Source: Gynuella sp050296195 (GTDB taxonomy: Bacteria; Pseudomonadota; Gammaproteobacteria; Pseudomonadales; Natronospirillaceae). Taken from it: a stretch of 64,000 nucleotides of DNA. The stretch lies in NCBI RefSeq assembly GCF_050296195.1, contig NZ_JBNKRB010000045.1; one strand, written 5' to 3'. The notes under the pieces were generated by a model. The model saw nothing but the letters and a program-made list of their open reading frames with translations, searched no databases and had not been told where the DNA came from. This document shows, piece by piece, positions 9,101-18,207 of the stretch. How positions within the stretch are numbered: position 1 is the first letter of the stretch; each line of letters starts with the position of its first letter. The position numbers and the translations under genes are program-made.

Positions 9101-10368
9101 TTTATGGATTGCTGCTAATTGCGCTGATTATTGGCGTTCCGATTGCTTTCGCCCTGGCCGGCACACTGATGATATTTATGCTAACCGGCGATTTCCCTTA
9201 CCACATCCGCATTGTTGCCCAGGAAATGTTTTCCGGAATCAGGTCTTTTCCGTTATTGGCCATCCCCTTATTTATTCTGGCCGGAGAGCTGATGAACGCC
9301 GCCGGCATTACTTCCCGTATTATCGACCTGGCAAACGCTATCGTTGGTCGTCTCAAAGCCGGGCTGGCACATGTGAATATCTGGGCATCGGTGATTTTCG
9401 CCGGGTTGTCAGGATCGGCTATTGCTGACACGTCATCCCTCGGCCGGGTATTTATTCCAGAAATGGAAAGTCATGGCTATAAACGCGATTTTGCCACAGC
9501 TCTGACAGCCGCCTCTTCAGTGATCGGGCCCATTATTCCTCCCAGTATACCTGTCATTATTTATGCTCTGACTGTTACTGGCGTGTCAGTTCCTGGCCTG
9601 TTTCTGGCCGGTGTAGTGCCAGGCTTGTTGCTGGCCTTGGGCTTATCAGCCTATGTGTATCTGCTGGCGGGCAAAACTCACCTCCAGGAAGAACGTGATG
9701 CCCGGTTTTCCCGCAGAAAAGCGCTGATGCGTGGTTTTATTCCCGTATTTATGCCGGTTTTTGTGGTTGGCTCCATCCTGCTTGGAATTGTCACCCCCAC
9801 AGAAGCAGCTGCCTTTGCGGTCGTGTACGCGCTGGTCGTCGGCCTGGTGCTGTATCGCAGTATCAAAATCAAACAGCTGCCTGGCATTTTTTCCCGTGCC
9901 ATGACTGACAGCGCCATCATTCTGATTATTATCGCAGCGGTGTCTGCGGGTAACTGGCTGCTGACCTTTAACCGTATACCCAACCAGATTACGGATACTG
10001 TTCTGGCATATGTCACTAGCCCCTGGACCTTTTTAATTGCCTGTAACGTGCTACTGTTGATTGTCGGTCTGTTTCTCGAAGGGACCGCTGCAATGCTGGT
10101 ACTGGTTCCGATACTGCACCCTATCGCTATCTCCCTGGGTATCGACCCAACGCACTTTGGGATTGTGGTGATTTTCAATTTGATGATCGGTCTGATCACC
10201 CCTCCACTGGGTCTTTGTCTATTTGTCTCAGACGCGATTTCCGGGGTGGGTATGGCCAGGCTGACCAAAGCACTGATTCCGATGTTAATGGTGGAACTAC
10301 TGGTGCTGATGCTGATCACCTTCGTTCCCACTTTGACCACAATTCTTCCCAGACTGGCAGGATACTGA
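9097..10368 (+). CDS. TRAP transporter large permease (DctM family)
   Basis: A 423-residue polytopic membrane protein of the ion transporter superfamily that carries out sodium- or proton-coupled uptake. Family signatures are IPLFILAGELMNAAGI, FAGLSGSAIADTSSLG, GPIIPPSIPVIIYAL, GIVTPTEAAAFAV and LIGLITPPLGLCLFVSDAI. It has full family length with about 12 helices. It overlaps dctQ by four bases and is followed within three bases by the dehydrogenase gene, so all belong to one operon. Confidence 0.95.
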   Translation: MIYGLLLIALIIGVPIAFALAGTLMIFMLTGDFPYHIRIVAQEMFSGIRSFPLLAIPLFILAGELMNAAGITSRIIDLANAIVGRLKAGLAHVNIWASVIFAGLSGSAIADTSSLGRVFIPEMESHGYKRDFATALTAASSVIGPIIPPSIPVIIYALTVTGVSVPGLFLAGVVPGLLLALGLSAYVYLLAGKTHLQEERDARFSRRKALMRGFIPVFMPVFVVGSILLGIVTPTEAAAFAVVYALVVGLVLYRSIKIKQLPGIFSRAMTDSAIILIIIAAVSAGNWLLTFNRIPNQITDTVLAYVTSPWTFLIACNVLLLIVGLFLEGTAAMLVLVPILHPIAISLGIDPTHFGIVVIFNLMIGLITPPLGLCLFVSDAISGVGMARLTKALIPMLMVELLVLMLITFVPTLTTILPRLAGY

Positions 10369-10371
10369 TAG

Positions 10372-11214
10372 ATGATTCAATTAGGACTCATTGGTAAAGG
10401 CATTCAACGCACACAGGTGCATCAGCTGCATCAGGCGCTGGGCGAGCTGTGTGGTATTACCGTGAACTACCAGCTGCTGGATGCTGACCAGGAACCACAC
10501 CTGAGCCTGGAGCAGCGGGTACAACGGGCAATTTCAGAGGGCTATCGCGGAGTCAACGTCACTCATCCATTCAAAGCTGAGGTCAGCGCCATGGTAAAAC
10601 AGCATGGTGCTGTGCCGGAGACCCTCGGCTCCTACAACACACTGATTTTCACTGACGGCAACATTCGTGGCGAAAACACCGACTATAGCGGTTTCAAAGC
10701 CGGCTTTCAGAGGACATTCGACACTCTGAAACCGGGTGCAGTGTTATTGCTGGGCAGTGGCGGTGTCGGCCGTTCCATCGCCTTTGCGCTGGGCGAATTA
10801 TCGGCCCGCCAAATTTTTCTTTACGACACCCGTCCAGAGGCAGCACACGTCTTGGCCGGGGTTCTGCAGGCGGCCGGTTATCCATGTGTAACAGTGACCG
10901 AGGATACGCTGACGGAGGTGGCCGCTCAGGTCGATGGTATTGTCAATGCGACCCCTATCGGCATGTATCAGTACCCTGGCATCCCCCTGGCCAAGACTGC
11001 CATCCAAGCACCGCGATGGGGATTTGACGCTATTTACACCCCAATGAACACGGAATTCATGATCGCGATGGATGCATGCGGCGCACAGACTATGAGCGGC
11101 TATGAGTTGTTTCTGAACCAGGGAGTCGATGCATTTGAACACTTTACCGGTATCTCTCTGAATCGCGATGCTGCGATTCAGTTCTACCTGCAAAAACGAT
11201 CCATGTCATGCTGA
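10372..11214 (+). CDS. Shikimate/quinate dehydrogenase family enzyme
   Basis: A 280-residue AroE-superfamily oxidoreductase. The N-terminal substrate domain has GVNVTHPFKAEVSA with the catalytic Lys and RGENTDYSGF with the catalytic Asp; the Rossmann domain has GSGGVGRSIAFALGEL, and NATPIGM and GYELFLNQGVDAFEHFTG follow as in the family. It would interconvert shikimate or quinate with the 3-dehydro compounds using NAD(P). Placement after a TRAP transporter and before a GntR gene and a dehydratase remnant points to catabolism of imported quinate/shikimate rather than the biosynthetic AroE. It follows dctM by three bases. Whether NAD or NADP is used cannot be judged with confidence from the sequence. 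Confidence 0.85.
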   Translation: MIQLGLIGKGIQRTQVHQLHQALGELCGITVNYQLLDADQEPHLSLEQRVQRAISEGYRGVNVTHPFKAEVSAMVKQHGAVPETLGSYNTLIFTDGNIRGENTDYSGFKAGFQRTFDTLKPGAVLLLGSGGVGRSIAFALGELSARQIFLYDTRPEAAHVLAGVLQAAGYPCVTVTEDTLTEVAAQVDGIVNATPIGMYQYPGIPLAKTAIQAPRWGFDAIYTPMNTEFMIAMDACGAQTMSGYELFLNQGVDAFEHFTGISLNRDAAIQFYLQKRSMSC

Positions 11215-11239
11215 TAGACGATCAATAAGGGTGAAAACC

Positions 11240-11893
11240 ATGCTAACCGACATCCAAAATCATGACTTGAGTTTGTATGAACAGCTCAAAAATGAGGTGC
11301 TGTTCGGTACCTACGAACCAGGTCAAAAAATGAAGGTCGAAGAACTGAAAAAACAATTCGGCGTCGGTCCCAACGCCGTGCGTGAGGCTCTAGTCAAACT
11401 GGCGGCACAGGGGTTAATTATCGCGGAGGATCAGAAAGGTTTCAGAATTCCTCCCGGCGATATGGACGAGCTTCAGGATCTCAGCCGTATACGCGCACTG
11501 CTGGAAAATGAAGGGGTTGGCCACTCCATCGACCACGGTGATCTGGAGTGGGAGGGCAAAGTCGCCGCCGCAACTCACAAACTCAATCAGATTGAGCAGC
11601 TGATGCTCAACGATCAAACCATGGTCAAGCAATGGACTCGCTATGACCAGGAGTTCCACCTGGCGCTCATGAGTGCCTGCGGTTCCCGGCTGCTGCTGAA
11701 AATGTATGCCGATCTGTTTACCCGGTACCGCCAATATGTCTTCAGAGAACTGAAAACCTATGGCTTTCGCGGCCAACAGATCATTGATGAACATAGTGCT
11801 ATCAGCCAGGCGGCTCTGGCGCGGGATAAAGCCCGTTGCCTGGACCTGCTGCTGCAACACAACCATGCTTATCTGAGCCGGTCTCAGGCCTGA
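11240..11893 (+). CDS. GntR-family (FadR/FCD type) transcriptional regulator
   Basis: A 217-residue regulator. Residues about 8-75 form the winged helix (LYEQLKNEVLFGTYEPGQKM, VGPNAVREALVKLAAQGLI); the rest is an all-helical FCD ligand domain with the metal-binding residues expected in RYDQEFHLALMSACGS and DEHSAI. ATG 11240 follows AAGGGTG by six bases; the upstream in-frame extension overlaps the dehydrogenase and is rejected. It is downstream in the TRAP operon and probably senses a substrate or intermediate of the same pathway to control it. Confidence 0.88.
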   Translation: MLTDIQNHDLSLYEQLKNEVLFGTYEPGQKMKVEELKKQFGVGPNAVREALVKLAAQGLIIAEDQKGFRIPPGDMDELQDLSRIRALLENEGVGHSIDHGDLEWEGKVAAATHKLNQIEQLMLNDQTMVKQWTRYDQEFHLALMSACGSRLLLKMYADLFTRYRQYVFRELKTYGFRGQQIIDEHSAISQAALARDKARCLDLLLQHNHAYLSRSQA

Positions 11894-11918
11894 CCATCAT
11901 CACAGGAAGTTTCAGGCG

Positions 11919-12047
11919 ATGTATGCTTCCATTGCCACAGTCTGCCGCCGGAAAAACCAGACAATTGCCGACGCCGGACTCACCGATATTGAAATATTTG
12001 AACACGATCTGATGGCAGAGCGCAGTACTGACCTGTTGATGCTCTAA
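11919..12047 (+). pseudogene. Remnant of a 3-dehydroshikimate dehydratase (N-terminus only)
   Basis: A 42-codon open frame with its own AGGAAG ribosome site. Its translation contains SIATV, then TIADAGLTDIEIFEHDL, which closely resembles the start of TIM-barrel 3-dehydroshikimate dehydratases (QuiC type: SIATVSLSGTL, AIAAAGFDGVEIFENDL). The piece between the two blocks is shortened and altered, and the frame stops after 42 residues instead of continuing for several hundred. It is therefore a decayed 5' end, lying where the next enzyme of quinate/shikimate breakdown would be expected. Identification rests on the short motif match and on the context. Confidence 0.6.
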
Positions 12048-12941
12048 AGCTCGTTTCATCTGACAGCCCAGTCAGGCTTGAGTCGCATTTGTGATGATGT
12101 CACCGAACGGGTGCAATGAGATGACGATCAGGGACAAGGAGCCTCCAATGCATTCGTCCGGGTAAGTGCTTTATCAGGTTTACGACCAGAAAAACATCAT
12201 GATCCGAACGGGTACGGTTGCAACGCACTCACAGTCTTCGCTTTTGAGCCCATCCATCAATGAGAACCATTTCACAAAAAAGCACAAACAGAATTATTTT
12301 TCATCCTAACCTTCTAACCTTGTGTACATATGTAATATCGGTATCTTGAAAACTTTTCTGATATTTCGGTCAATTTTGCAACCATCCTGCGGGACTTTTT
12401 TTCTTTCTACCCAAGCAGACAAACGATAGAATTTCTATAGTCAGATGGTCACAGTGACCAACTCCGACAAATATGGTCACCTCTCATCCTCGATATTAGA
12501 GAATGTCATAACTAAATAGAGCTTGATTATCATTTATGTTTTAAAAATACCTTCAAATAATTATTCTAGCGCTATAGTTAGTGTAACTGTCCTGCATTGT
12601 TGCTCAGTTACCTGTCCTTCCTACAGAAAAGACAGACCATACGTTGCCAATGTTTAATAACAACAGTAGGAAAACAGTGAATGAGTTAATGACAGAAATA
12701 CCAGGATCAAGAGAAGTTCCGCAGCAGGGATGTGGCAGTTTTTTTACGGTTTGGCTGAATGATCAGAGAGTGTCTACAGTTATGACATATATTTAACAGT
12801 TCTGATCCTGAATTACATGCTGTGAGCGGAATGTCAGGCAAATATCAATAGAGCCTGGCCTGGTGACATAAGCAGTTACCAGAACAATGGGAAAATTGAA
12901 CATTTTCAAAAACGTGGAAACAACAACCGATAGGCATAAGT
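12048..12941. other. Gene-poor region with probable gene debris
   Basis: Nearly 900 bases with no convincing gene. The first part may hold further remains of the dehydratase but I see no recognisable frame. From about 12260 it becomes AT-rich. A GGTCACAGTGACC palindrome is at 12447-12459, with another GGTCAC half at 12475; these may be a regulatory site. The promoter of the dCache-HAMP gene must be near the right end. Confidence 0.4.
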
Positions 12942-14036
12942 ATGCATAAGAAGATATTAATTGCGATGTTAATTGTGGTTGCCTTGCCATTAATTAGTTT
13001 ATGGTACACCAACTACTACAGGCTGGAGCAGGAAGTAGAAGTTCAGGTAAACGGGGACCTGACTCAGACAGCTGACGGGCTATTGGCTAAGGTAAACGAT
13101 TGGTATGAAATGAACAGCAGGATGCTGAAACAAAACGTCCTCTTAAAATCCATCCAGTCCAACGAAGAAGCCCAACAAGAGCCAGTGCTGAAAGCCATCA
13201 CAAGTACTTATGAATGGACCTATCTGGCTTACGCTATCGGGCAGGACGGCTATAAAACCGCGCGCAGTGACGATGTCGCCATCCTCAATGCAGATGGCAC
13301 CAAGGCACACTTTCGTGGTGACCGTGTTTATTTCAAACAAATCGCGGCCGGTAACAAGATGGGGCAACAGGTATTGATGAGTCGCACCCTTGGACAACCA
13401 GCATTTATTCTTTGTGAAGCAATCAAATACCCTCAAATTCCTTCTCCCAAGCCCGGCGCATTGTGTATCGGTATGACAGTTACAAAAATGTCAGAAACGA
13501 TTACCAGAGCCAAGATTGGCGAGACCGGATACGCCATTCTGCTGGACGAATCTAACAAAGTGATTGCCCGTGGTGGTGCTTCAGGCGCATCTGCATCTGG
13601 CGGGCTTGAAGATATGAGTGATAGCCCAGCCCTCGTTCAGGCCGTTAGCGCCAGAGGCGACAAACCTTACATCTATACCAGCTCCAATGTGAAAAAAATT
13701 GCATATTCTGTAACGTCTACCAATGGCTGGCGCTTGATCGTTGAACAGGACTACGACGACGCCTTTGCTCCGGTTATCGAAGCGAAGCGTAACTCATTGA
13801 TTCTTCTGATAGTTACGGTTGTACTAACGCTGATTGTGTCGTTCTTCATGGCCAAACGTCTGGCGAAACCGATACAAAGACTCACCGGCATTGCTGACGA
13901 TATCAGTCGCGGTACTTTCCATAACAAAATTGACGAATCATCAAGATCTGATGAAATCGGTGATCTTGCCAAAGCAATTGAAAGAATGAGTATCAGTATC
14001 TCAATCGCCTTTAGAAAACTGAAAGCCAAAAAATAA
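12942..14036 (+). CDS. dCache-HAMP membrane receptor without output domain
   Basis: A 364-residue membrane protein: an N-terminal helix (residues 4-22), a periplasmic double-Cache sensor domain (about 30-285, with DGYKTARSDD, FRGDRVYFKQIAAGNKMGQQVLM and GETGYAILLDESNKVIARG), a second helix (about 285-307) and a HAMP domain (about 308-360, RLAKPIQRLTGIADDISRGTF, RSDEIGDLAKAIERM). It ends a few residues after the HAMP helix, with no methyl-accepting, kinase or cyclase domain. The stop is genuine and no continuation follows in another frame; instead a DUF4388 gene begins 16 bases later. Receptor output presumably passes to a separate partner protein, most simply that neighbour. Ligand unknown; small organic acids or amino acids are typical of the fold. 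Confidence 0.85.
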   Translation: MHKKILIAMLIVVALPLISLWYTNYYRLEQEVEVQVNGDLTQTADGLLAKVNDWYEMNSRMLKQNVLLKSIQSNEEAQQEPVLKAITSTYEWTYLAYAIGQDGYKTARSDDVAILNADGTKAHFRGDRVYFKQIAAGNKMGQQVLMSRTLGQPAFILCEAIKYPQIPSPKPGALCIGMTVTKMSETITRAKIGETGYAILLDESNKVIARGGASGASASGGLEDMSDSPALVQAVSARGDKPYIYTSSNVKKIAYSVTSTNGWRLIVEQDYDDAFAPVIEAKRNSLILLIVTVVLTLIVSFFMAKRLAKPIQRLTGIADDISRGTFHNKIDESSRSDEIGDLAKAIERMSISISIAFRKLKAKK

Positions 14037-14051
14037 TCAGGGTTGTACACA

Positions 14052-14633
14052 ATGAGCGACTATAAGTCACTTTCAGAGATTATGGACGAACTGCGCAATC
14101 TGGCAGATCAAAAAGCCACCGGCTCTTTGTTTATTGTCAGCGATGAAAGACACTCCGCCTCTTTCGGTTTAGAAAAAGGCCGTATTGTTGCATTACAGTG
14201 CAGAGGACGATTTGGCGCACAGGCCATGACTCTGGTATCCAGAATCAAACAGGGTACCAGTCGATTTGAACTGTCTTCCAATTATCTGCGGAAAATGGAT
14301 CTGCCCGATAACGAAGAGGTGATCAGGCAGATTCTTGATGCTCAGTCATCTGCTCCTGCAGCAGCTCCAGGTACGGCCAGAAGTGCTACTCCAACACCTC
14401 CTCCCATGCCAGCTTCTGCACCCAGGGCACTGAATATCAGTGCCAGTCAGAAGGCAGCCATCGAAGACGTATTGGTGGACTCTCTTGGCCCGATGGGCAG
14501 TATCGTGATGGACTCGATTGAGGACTGCAAAGACATGAGTTCGATCGTCATGGCCATCAAAGAGGTGGTGGAAACACCCGAGATCGTGCAGAGCCTGGTT
14601 GGTAAGATCAAAGATATCCTGACGGGAAAATAA
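14052..14633 (+). CDS. DUF4388-domain protein, partner of the dCache-HAMP receptor
   Basis: A 193-residue soluble protein. Residues 1-90 form a DUF4388-like domain (KATGSLFIVSDERHSASFGLEKGRIVALQCRG in two parts), found in signalling proteins of gliding and chemotaxis pathways. A Pro/Ala-rich linker (about 100-132) joins it to a helical C-terminal domain (about 135-193, AAIEDVLVDSLGPMGSIVMDS) resembling the small helical module often linked to DUF4388. ATG 14052 is preferred to TTG 14043. It forms a tight pair with the HAMP receptor and ends at a strong terminator, so the two form a bicistronic operon. Exact function unknown. Confidence 0.72.
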   Translation: MSDYKSLSEIMDELRNLADQKATGSLFIVSDERHSASFGLEKGRIVALQCRGRFGAQAMTLVSRIKQGTSRFELSSNYLRKMDLPDNEEVIRQILDAQSSAPAAAPGTARSATPTPPPMPASAPRALNISASQKAAIEDVLVDSLGPMGSIVMDSIEDCKDMSSIVMAIKEVVETPEIVQSLVGKIKDILTGK

Positions 14634-14655
14634 TTTTTCCAACCGCTCACCCGGC

Positions 14656-14692
14656 AACCGACCAATAGCGTTCGCCTATCGGTCGGTTTTTC
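14656..14692 (+). terminator. Terminator of the HAMP/DUF4388 operon
   Basis: AACCGACC-ATAG pairs with CTAT-GGTCGGTT around a short loop containing TTCG and is followed by TTTTT, 22 bases after the DUF4388 stop. Confidence 0.85.
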
Positions 14693-14793
14693 TGTGGATG
14701 CACGAAATGTTTCCTGCAACCATTCACAGCAAATGACTTCCTCGACCCTTCTGCAGCCGTTGATGAAGCACTGTTCGGGTCATGGAACCGAAC

Positions 14794-15789
14794 TCATGCC
14801 GCTTTCATCAATCCCGTTTTTGCCAACAATTCCAGTGCTTTCAAACGGGCATCAAGCTGATGAACAGGAATGGAGACAATCAGCTCGTCTGCCTGAGTCT
14901 CAGCCATAAAACTCTGCAACTTCATTCGCACCGTATCTACTGATCCCACCAATGCATATGTCAGCGTATGCTCGACAGCGGCTTTCTCCATCGGCGACCA
15001 GAAGGACTGCATGTCATCAACCGGTCTCGGAAACGCTCTGTTCGCCCCCCGCCGAAGATTCACAAACTGCTGCTGAACAGATGTCATCAGATATCGGGCT
15101 TCTTCGTCAGTGTCTGCCACCACTGCCATGACACCTACCATGACATAAGGCTTTTCCAAGTGGACTGACGGTTGGAAGTAATGCCGATAAAGCTGTATTG
15201 CTTCCAACAGATGATCCGGCGCGAAGTGCGAGGCAAACGAATAAGGCAAGCCCATTTGCGCAGCCAATTGAGCACTGTAAAGACTGGACCCCAATAACCA
15301 GAGCGGAACTTTGCTGCCAACACCCGGCACAGCCACGGTCTGTTGATCCGCCTGGCGTTCACCCAGATAACGTTGTAATTCACGAATATCTTCCGGGTAC
15401 TGGTCAACACTCGCGTTCAAATTTCGTCGTAACGCTCTGGCTGTAGCCATATCCGTCCCCGGTGCTCGCCCGAGCCCCAGATCCACGCGATCAGGAAACA
15501 GTGCCGCCAAGGTGCCAAACTGCTCAGCAATCACCAATGGAGAGTGATTGGGTAGCATGATACCACCGGCACCTATCCGTATTTTTTGAGTAGAGGCGCC
15601 AATGTGTCCGATTACAACTGAAGTAGCCGCACTGGCAACGGCGGACATCCCATGATGTTCAGCTAACCAGATACGGTGATAACCATTTTGTTCCGCATTG
15701 ATCGCCAATTGACGGCTGTTTGCAAACGACTGAGAGACACTCTCACCATCGTTTACAGGTGCCAAGTCCAGTATTGAAAAGGGAATCAT
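14794..15789 (-). CDS. LLM-class flavin-dependent oxidoreductase (luciferase-like)
   Basis: A 331-residue cytoplasmic TIM-barrel enzyme of the bacterial-luciferase-like family, single-subunit YhbW type. Evidence: IPFSILDLAPV at the start, RIWLAEHHGM, IRIGAGGIMLPNHSPLVIAEQFGTLAALFPDRVDLGLGRAPG in succession, and GSSLYSAQLAAQMGLPYSFASHF. These members use FMNH2 and O2; the substrate is unknown. ATG 15789 is taken because the family begins at this point. It diverges from betI with a 275-base gap; no link to choline metabolism is evident. Confidence 0.88.
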   Translation of the reverse strand: MIPFSILDLAPVNDGESVSQSFANSRQLAINAEQNGYHRIWLAEHHGMSAVASAATSVVIGHIGASTQKIRIGAGGIMLPNHSPLVIAEQFGTLAALFPDRVDLGLGRAPGTDMATARALRRNLNASVDQYPEDIRELQRYLGERQADQQTVAVPGVGSKVPLWLLGSSLYSAQLAAQMGLPYSFASHFAPDHLLEAIQLYRHYFQPSVHLEKPYVMVGVMAVVADTDEEARYLMTSVQQQFVNLRRGANRAFPRPVDDMQSFWSPMEKAAVEHTLTYALVGSVDTVRMKLQSFMAETQADELIVSIPVHQLDARLKALELLAKTGLMKAA

Positions 15790-16027
15790 TTTATTCACCA
15801 AAAAATCGAAATCGGCCTTCTACATGGTGACAATTACAAATAATTGCAAGATAAATTTTTCCCGGTTTTTTTTACCTGTCCGCCAAAACGCGTGAAAGCC
15901 TATAAATACAAACTCAAACGGCAATAAACCCATTGCGACCAAGTGCATGTCTGGCAACGCCAAATGGTGGAAAAACTTATCCAATACCGGCAACCCGGTT
16001 TGACAGCCCGAGTATAACCATGTTTTT

Positions 16028-16049
16028 TTATTAAATAGGCGTTTAATAA
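16028..16049. promoter_or_regulatory. Candidate BetI operator upstream of betI
   Basis: TTATTAAA-TAGGCG-TTTAATAA is a perfect 8-bp inverted repeat with a 6-base spacer, 15 bases before the betI start. TetR-family repressors bind such dyads and BetI controls its own operon, so this is a likely choline-responsive operator. Inference from position and symmetry. Confidence 0.6.
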
Positions 16050-16064
16050 AACGAGGGTTCAATC

Positions 16065-16712
16065 ATGCCAAAAGTTGGAATGGCAGCGATCAGACGCCCG
16101 CAATTGATTGACGCGGCGATGGAAGCAATTAATCAGGTTGGACTGCACAAAGCCAGTGTGGCAATGATCAGTGATCTGGCCGGAATGTCGCCGGCTATCA
16201 TCAATCACCACTTCGGTGGTAAAGATTATTTGCTTGAGGCCACTATGCGTTCGGTATTACGCAAACTGTCTGAAAGCGTCATGACAGAATTGAGCAAAAC
16301 CCACCCGGATGACGTGGTGGGTCGGATTAAAGCCATCGTCAAAGGCAATTTTGATCCCCACCAGACTGACGCAAAAGTGGTCAAGACCTGGCTGGCATTT
16401 TGGTCTGAGTCAATGCATCACCCGGCACTGTTCCGTTTACAGCGGGTGAATGAAAAACGTTTGTTTTCACACTTAAAACTGGAGCTAAAACGGATTTTAC
16501 CTGCTCCACAAGCCCACAGGGTGGCCCAGATGCTGGCGGCCCTGATTGATGGTATCTGGCTGCGCGGCGCATTAAGTCAGCGCGGCATCAACAGTGAACA
16601 GGCACAGCAACTGATTCACGCATGCCTGGAAAGACAATTACCAGCCGAGGTATTGGTCAATCCGAACCGTTATCGACCAGAAGCTCGCACAAAAAATAAG
16701 GTTAAGACATGA
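16065..16712 (+). CDS. betI: BetI, choline-responsive TetR-family repressor
   Basis: A 215-residue repressor. The N-terminal helix-turn-helix (AAMEAINQVGLHKASVAMISDLAGMSPAIINHHFGGKDYLL, in pieces) and the C-terminal ligand domain (TWLAFWSESMHHPALFRLQRVN, LIDGIWLRGAL) match BetI. It represses choline oxidation genes until choline is present. Start ATG 16065 follows GAGGG. It is first gene of the bet-cho operon and overlaps betB by four bases. A perfect dyad just upstream suits autoregulation. Confidence 0.93.
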   Translation: MPKVGMAAIRRPQLIDAAMEAINQVGLHKASVAMISDLAGMSPAIINHHFGGKDYLLEATMRSVLRKLSESVMTELSKTHPDDVVGRIKAIVKGNFDPHQTDAKVVKTWLAFWSESMHHPALFRLQRVNEKRLFSHLKLELKRILPAPQAHRVAQMLAALIDGIWLRGALSQRGINSEQAQQLIHACLERQLPAEVLVNPNRYRPEARTKNKVKT

Positions 16713-18169
16713 GTCAAACACAATTGTACATTCACGGTCGGTATCAACCTGCCAGTTCAGGTGAAACCTTTACCACCCTGAATCCGGCCAACGGTGAGGT
16801 GCTGGCAGAAATACAGCAGGCATCTCTGGCCGATGTCGATAAAGCCGTTGAATCAGCCCAACAGGGATTTAAAACCTGGTCGGCGATGAGCGGTGTTGAA
16901 CGTGGCCGCATTCTGCTCAAAGCCGTTGCTATTCTGCGCGAGCGCAACGATGAACTGGCACGACTGGAAACGCAGGATACCGGAAAACCACTACAAGAAT
17001 CCCTGTACGTGGATATCGTCACCGGTGCAGATGTCATCGAATACTATGCCGGTCTGGCAGCCACCATACATGGCGAACAGCAAAACCTTGGCACCAACAA
17101 TTTCTTTTATACCCGGCGTGAACCGCTTGGCGTCTGCGCCGGGATCGGCGCCTGGAACTATCCAATTCAGATTGCCATGTGGAAGGCCGGCCCGGCACTG
17201 GCTGCTGGCAACACCATGATATTCAAACCGTCGGAAGAAACTCCGCTGAGCGCATTAAAACTGGCGGAAATCTTTACCGAAGCCGGCATGCCTGACGGGG
17301 TTTTCAATGTGGTTCAGGGCGATTACCGAGTCGGTCAGGCACTGTCACGTCACCCACACATTGCCAAGGTATCGTTCACCGGTGAATGCGGTACCGGCAA
17401 AAAGGTCATGGCCGATGCCGCCGGCACACTGAAGTCCGTAACCATGGAACTGGGTGGCAAATCGCCACTGATCATCTTTGATGATGCCGATCTTACCAAC
17501 GCAGTGTCCGGTGCCATGCTGGCAAATTTCTACACTCAAGGTGAGGTCTGCACCAACGGTACCCGGGTGTTCGTTCATGACCGCATTTATGACGCATTTC
17601 TCGAGCAGTTACAGCAGCGCACCGAAAAAATGGTTCTCGGTGACCCTGTTGACATGAACACTCAAGTCGGAGCCCTGATCTCCGCCGATCATATGAAAAA
17701 AGTCATGGGCTACATCGAAGCCGCCAAAGCTGCGGGTGCCCGACTGGTCTGTGGCGGTGAGCGTGCCACTGAAAACGGCCTCGACCGGGGCTTTTTCATC
17801 AAACCAACGGTATTTGCGGACTGCAGCGACGACATGCCGAACGTCCGCGATGAAATCTTTGGTCCGGTCATGTCGGTCCTTCGTTTCAGTGACGAAGACG
17901 AAGTCATCCGCCGTGCCAATGATACGGAATATGGCCTGGCTGCCGGCTTGTTTACCACCCACCTAGCGCGCGCCCATCGTGTCATCGGCCAGTTGCAGGC
18001 CGGTATCTGCTGGATCAACAACTGGGGGGCATCACCGGCGGAGATGCCTGTTGGCGGTTATAAACAATCTGGCATTGGCCGCGAAAACGGCCTTGAGACC
18101 CTGGCGCACTATACCCAGACCAAAAGCATTTATGTCGAACTGGGAGACGTGGACTGCCCATACAGCTGA
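16709..18169 (+). CDS. betB: Betaine aldehyde dehydrogenase
   Basis: A 486-residue aldehyde dehydrogenase that oxidises betaine aldehyde to glycine betaine with NAD(P). Catalytic residues are visible: Glu in TMELGGKSPLI and Cys in YTQGEVCTNGTRVFV; the cofactor region GIGAWNYPIQIAMWKAGPAL and FKPSEETPL precede them. Near-C-terminal NNWGASPAEMPVGGYKQSGIGRENG is characteristic of BetB. The start overlaps betI by ATGA. It carries out the second step after the choline dehydrogenase encoded next. Confidence 0.95.
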   Translation: MSQTQLYIHGRYQPASSGETFTTLNPANGEVLAEIQQASLADVDKAVESAQQGFKTWSAMSGVERGRILLKAVAILRERNDELARLETQDTGKPLQESLYVDIVTGADVIEYYAGLAATIHGEQQNLGTNNFFYTRREPLGVCAGIGAWNYPIQIAMWKAGPALAAGNTMIFKPSEETPLSALKLAEIFTEAGMPDGVFNVVQGDYRVGQALSRHPHIAKVSFTGECGTGKKVMADAAGTLKSVTMELGGKSPLIIFDDADLTNAVSGAMLANFYTQGEVCTNGTRVFVHDRIYDAFLEQLQQRTEKMVLGDPVDMNTQVGALISADHMKKVMGYIEAAKAAGARLVCGGERATENGLDRGFFIKPTVFADCSDDMPNVRDEIFGPVMSVLRFSDEDEVIRRANDTEYGLAAGLFTTHLARAHRVIGQLQAGICWINNWGASPAEMPVGGYKQSGIGRENGLETLAHYTQTKSIYVELGDVDCPYS

Positions 18170-18207
18170 AACTGATCAATTTCGAATCCAGAACACTGAA
18201 GAGCGCA

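Noticed and set aside
15820..16062. 80-codon minus-strand frame between the LLM gene and betI
   Set aside because: It covers the divergent promoter region, has no ribosome site and matches no family.
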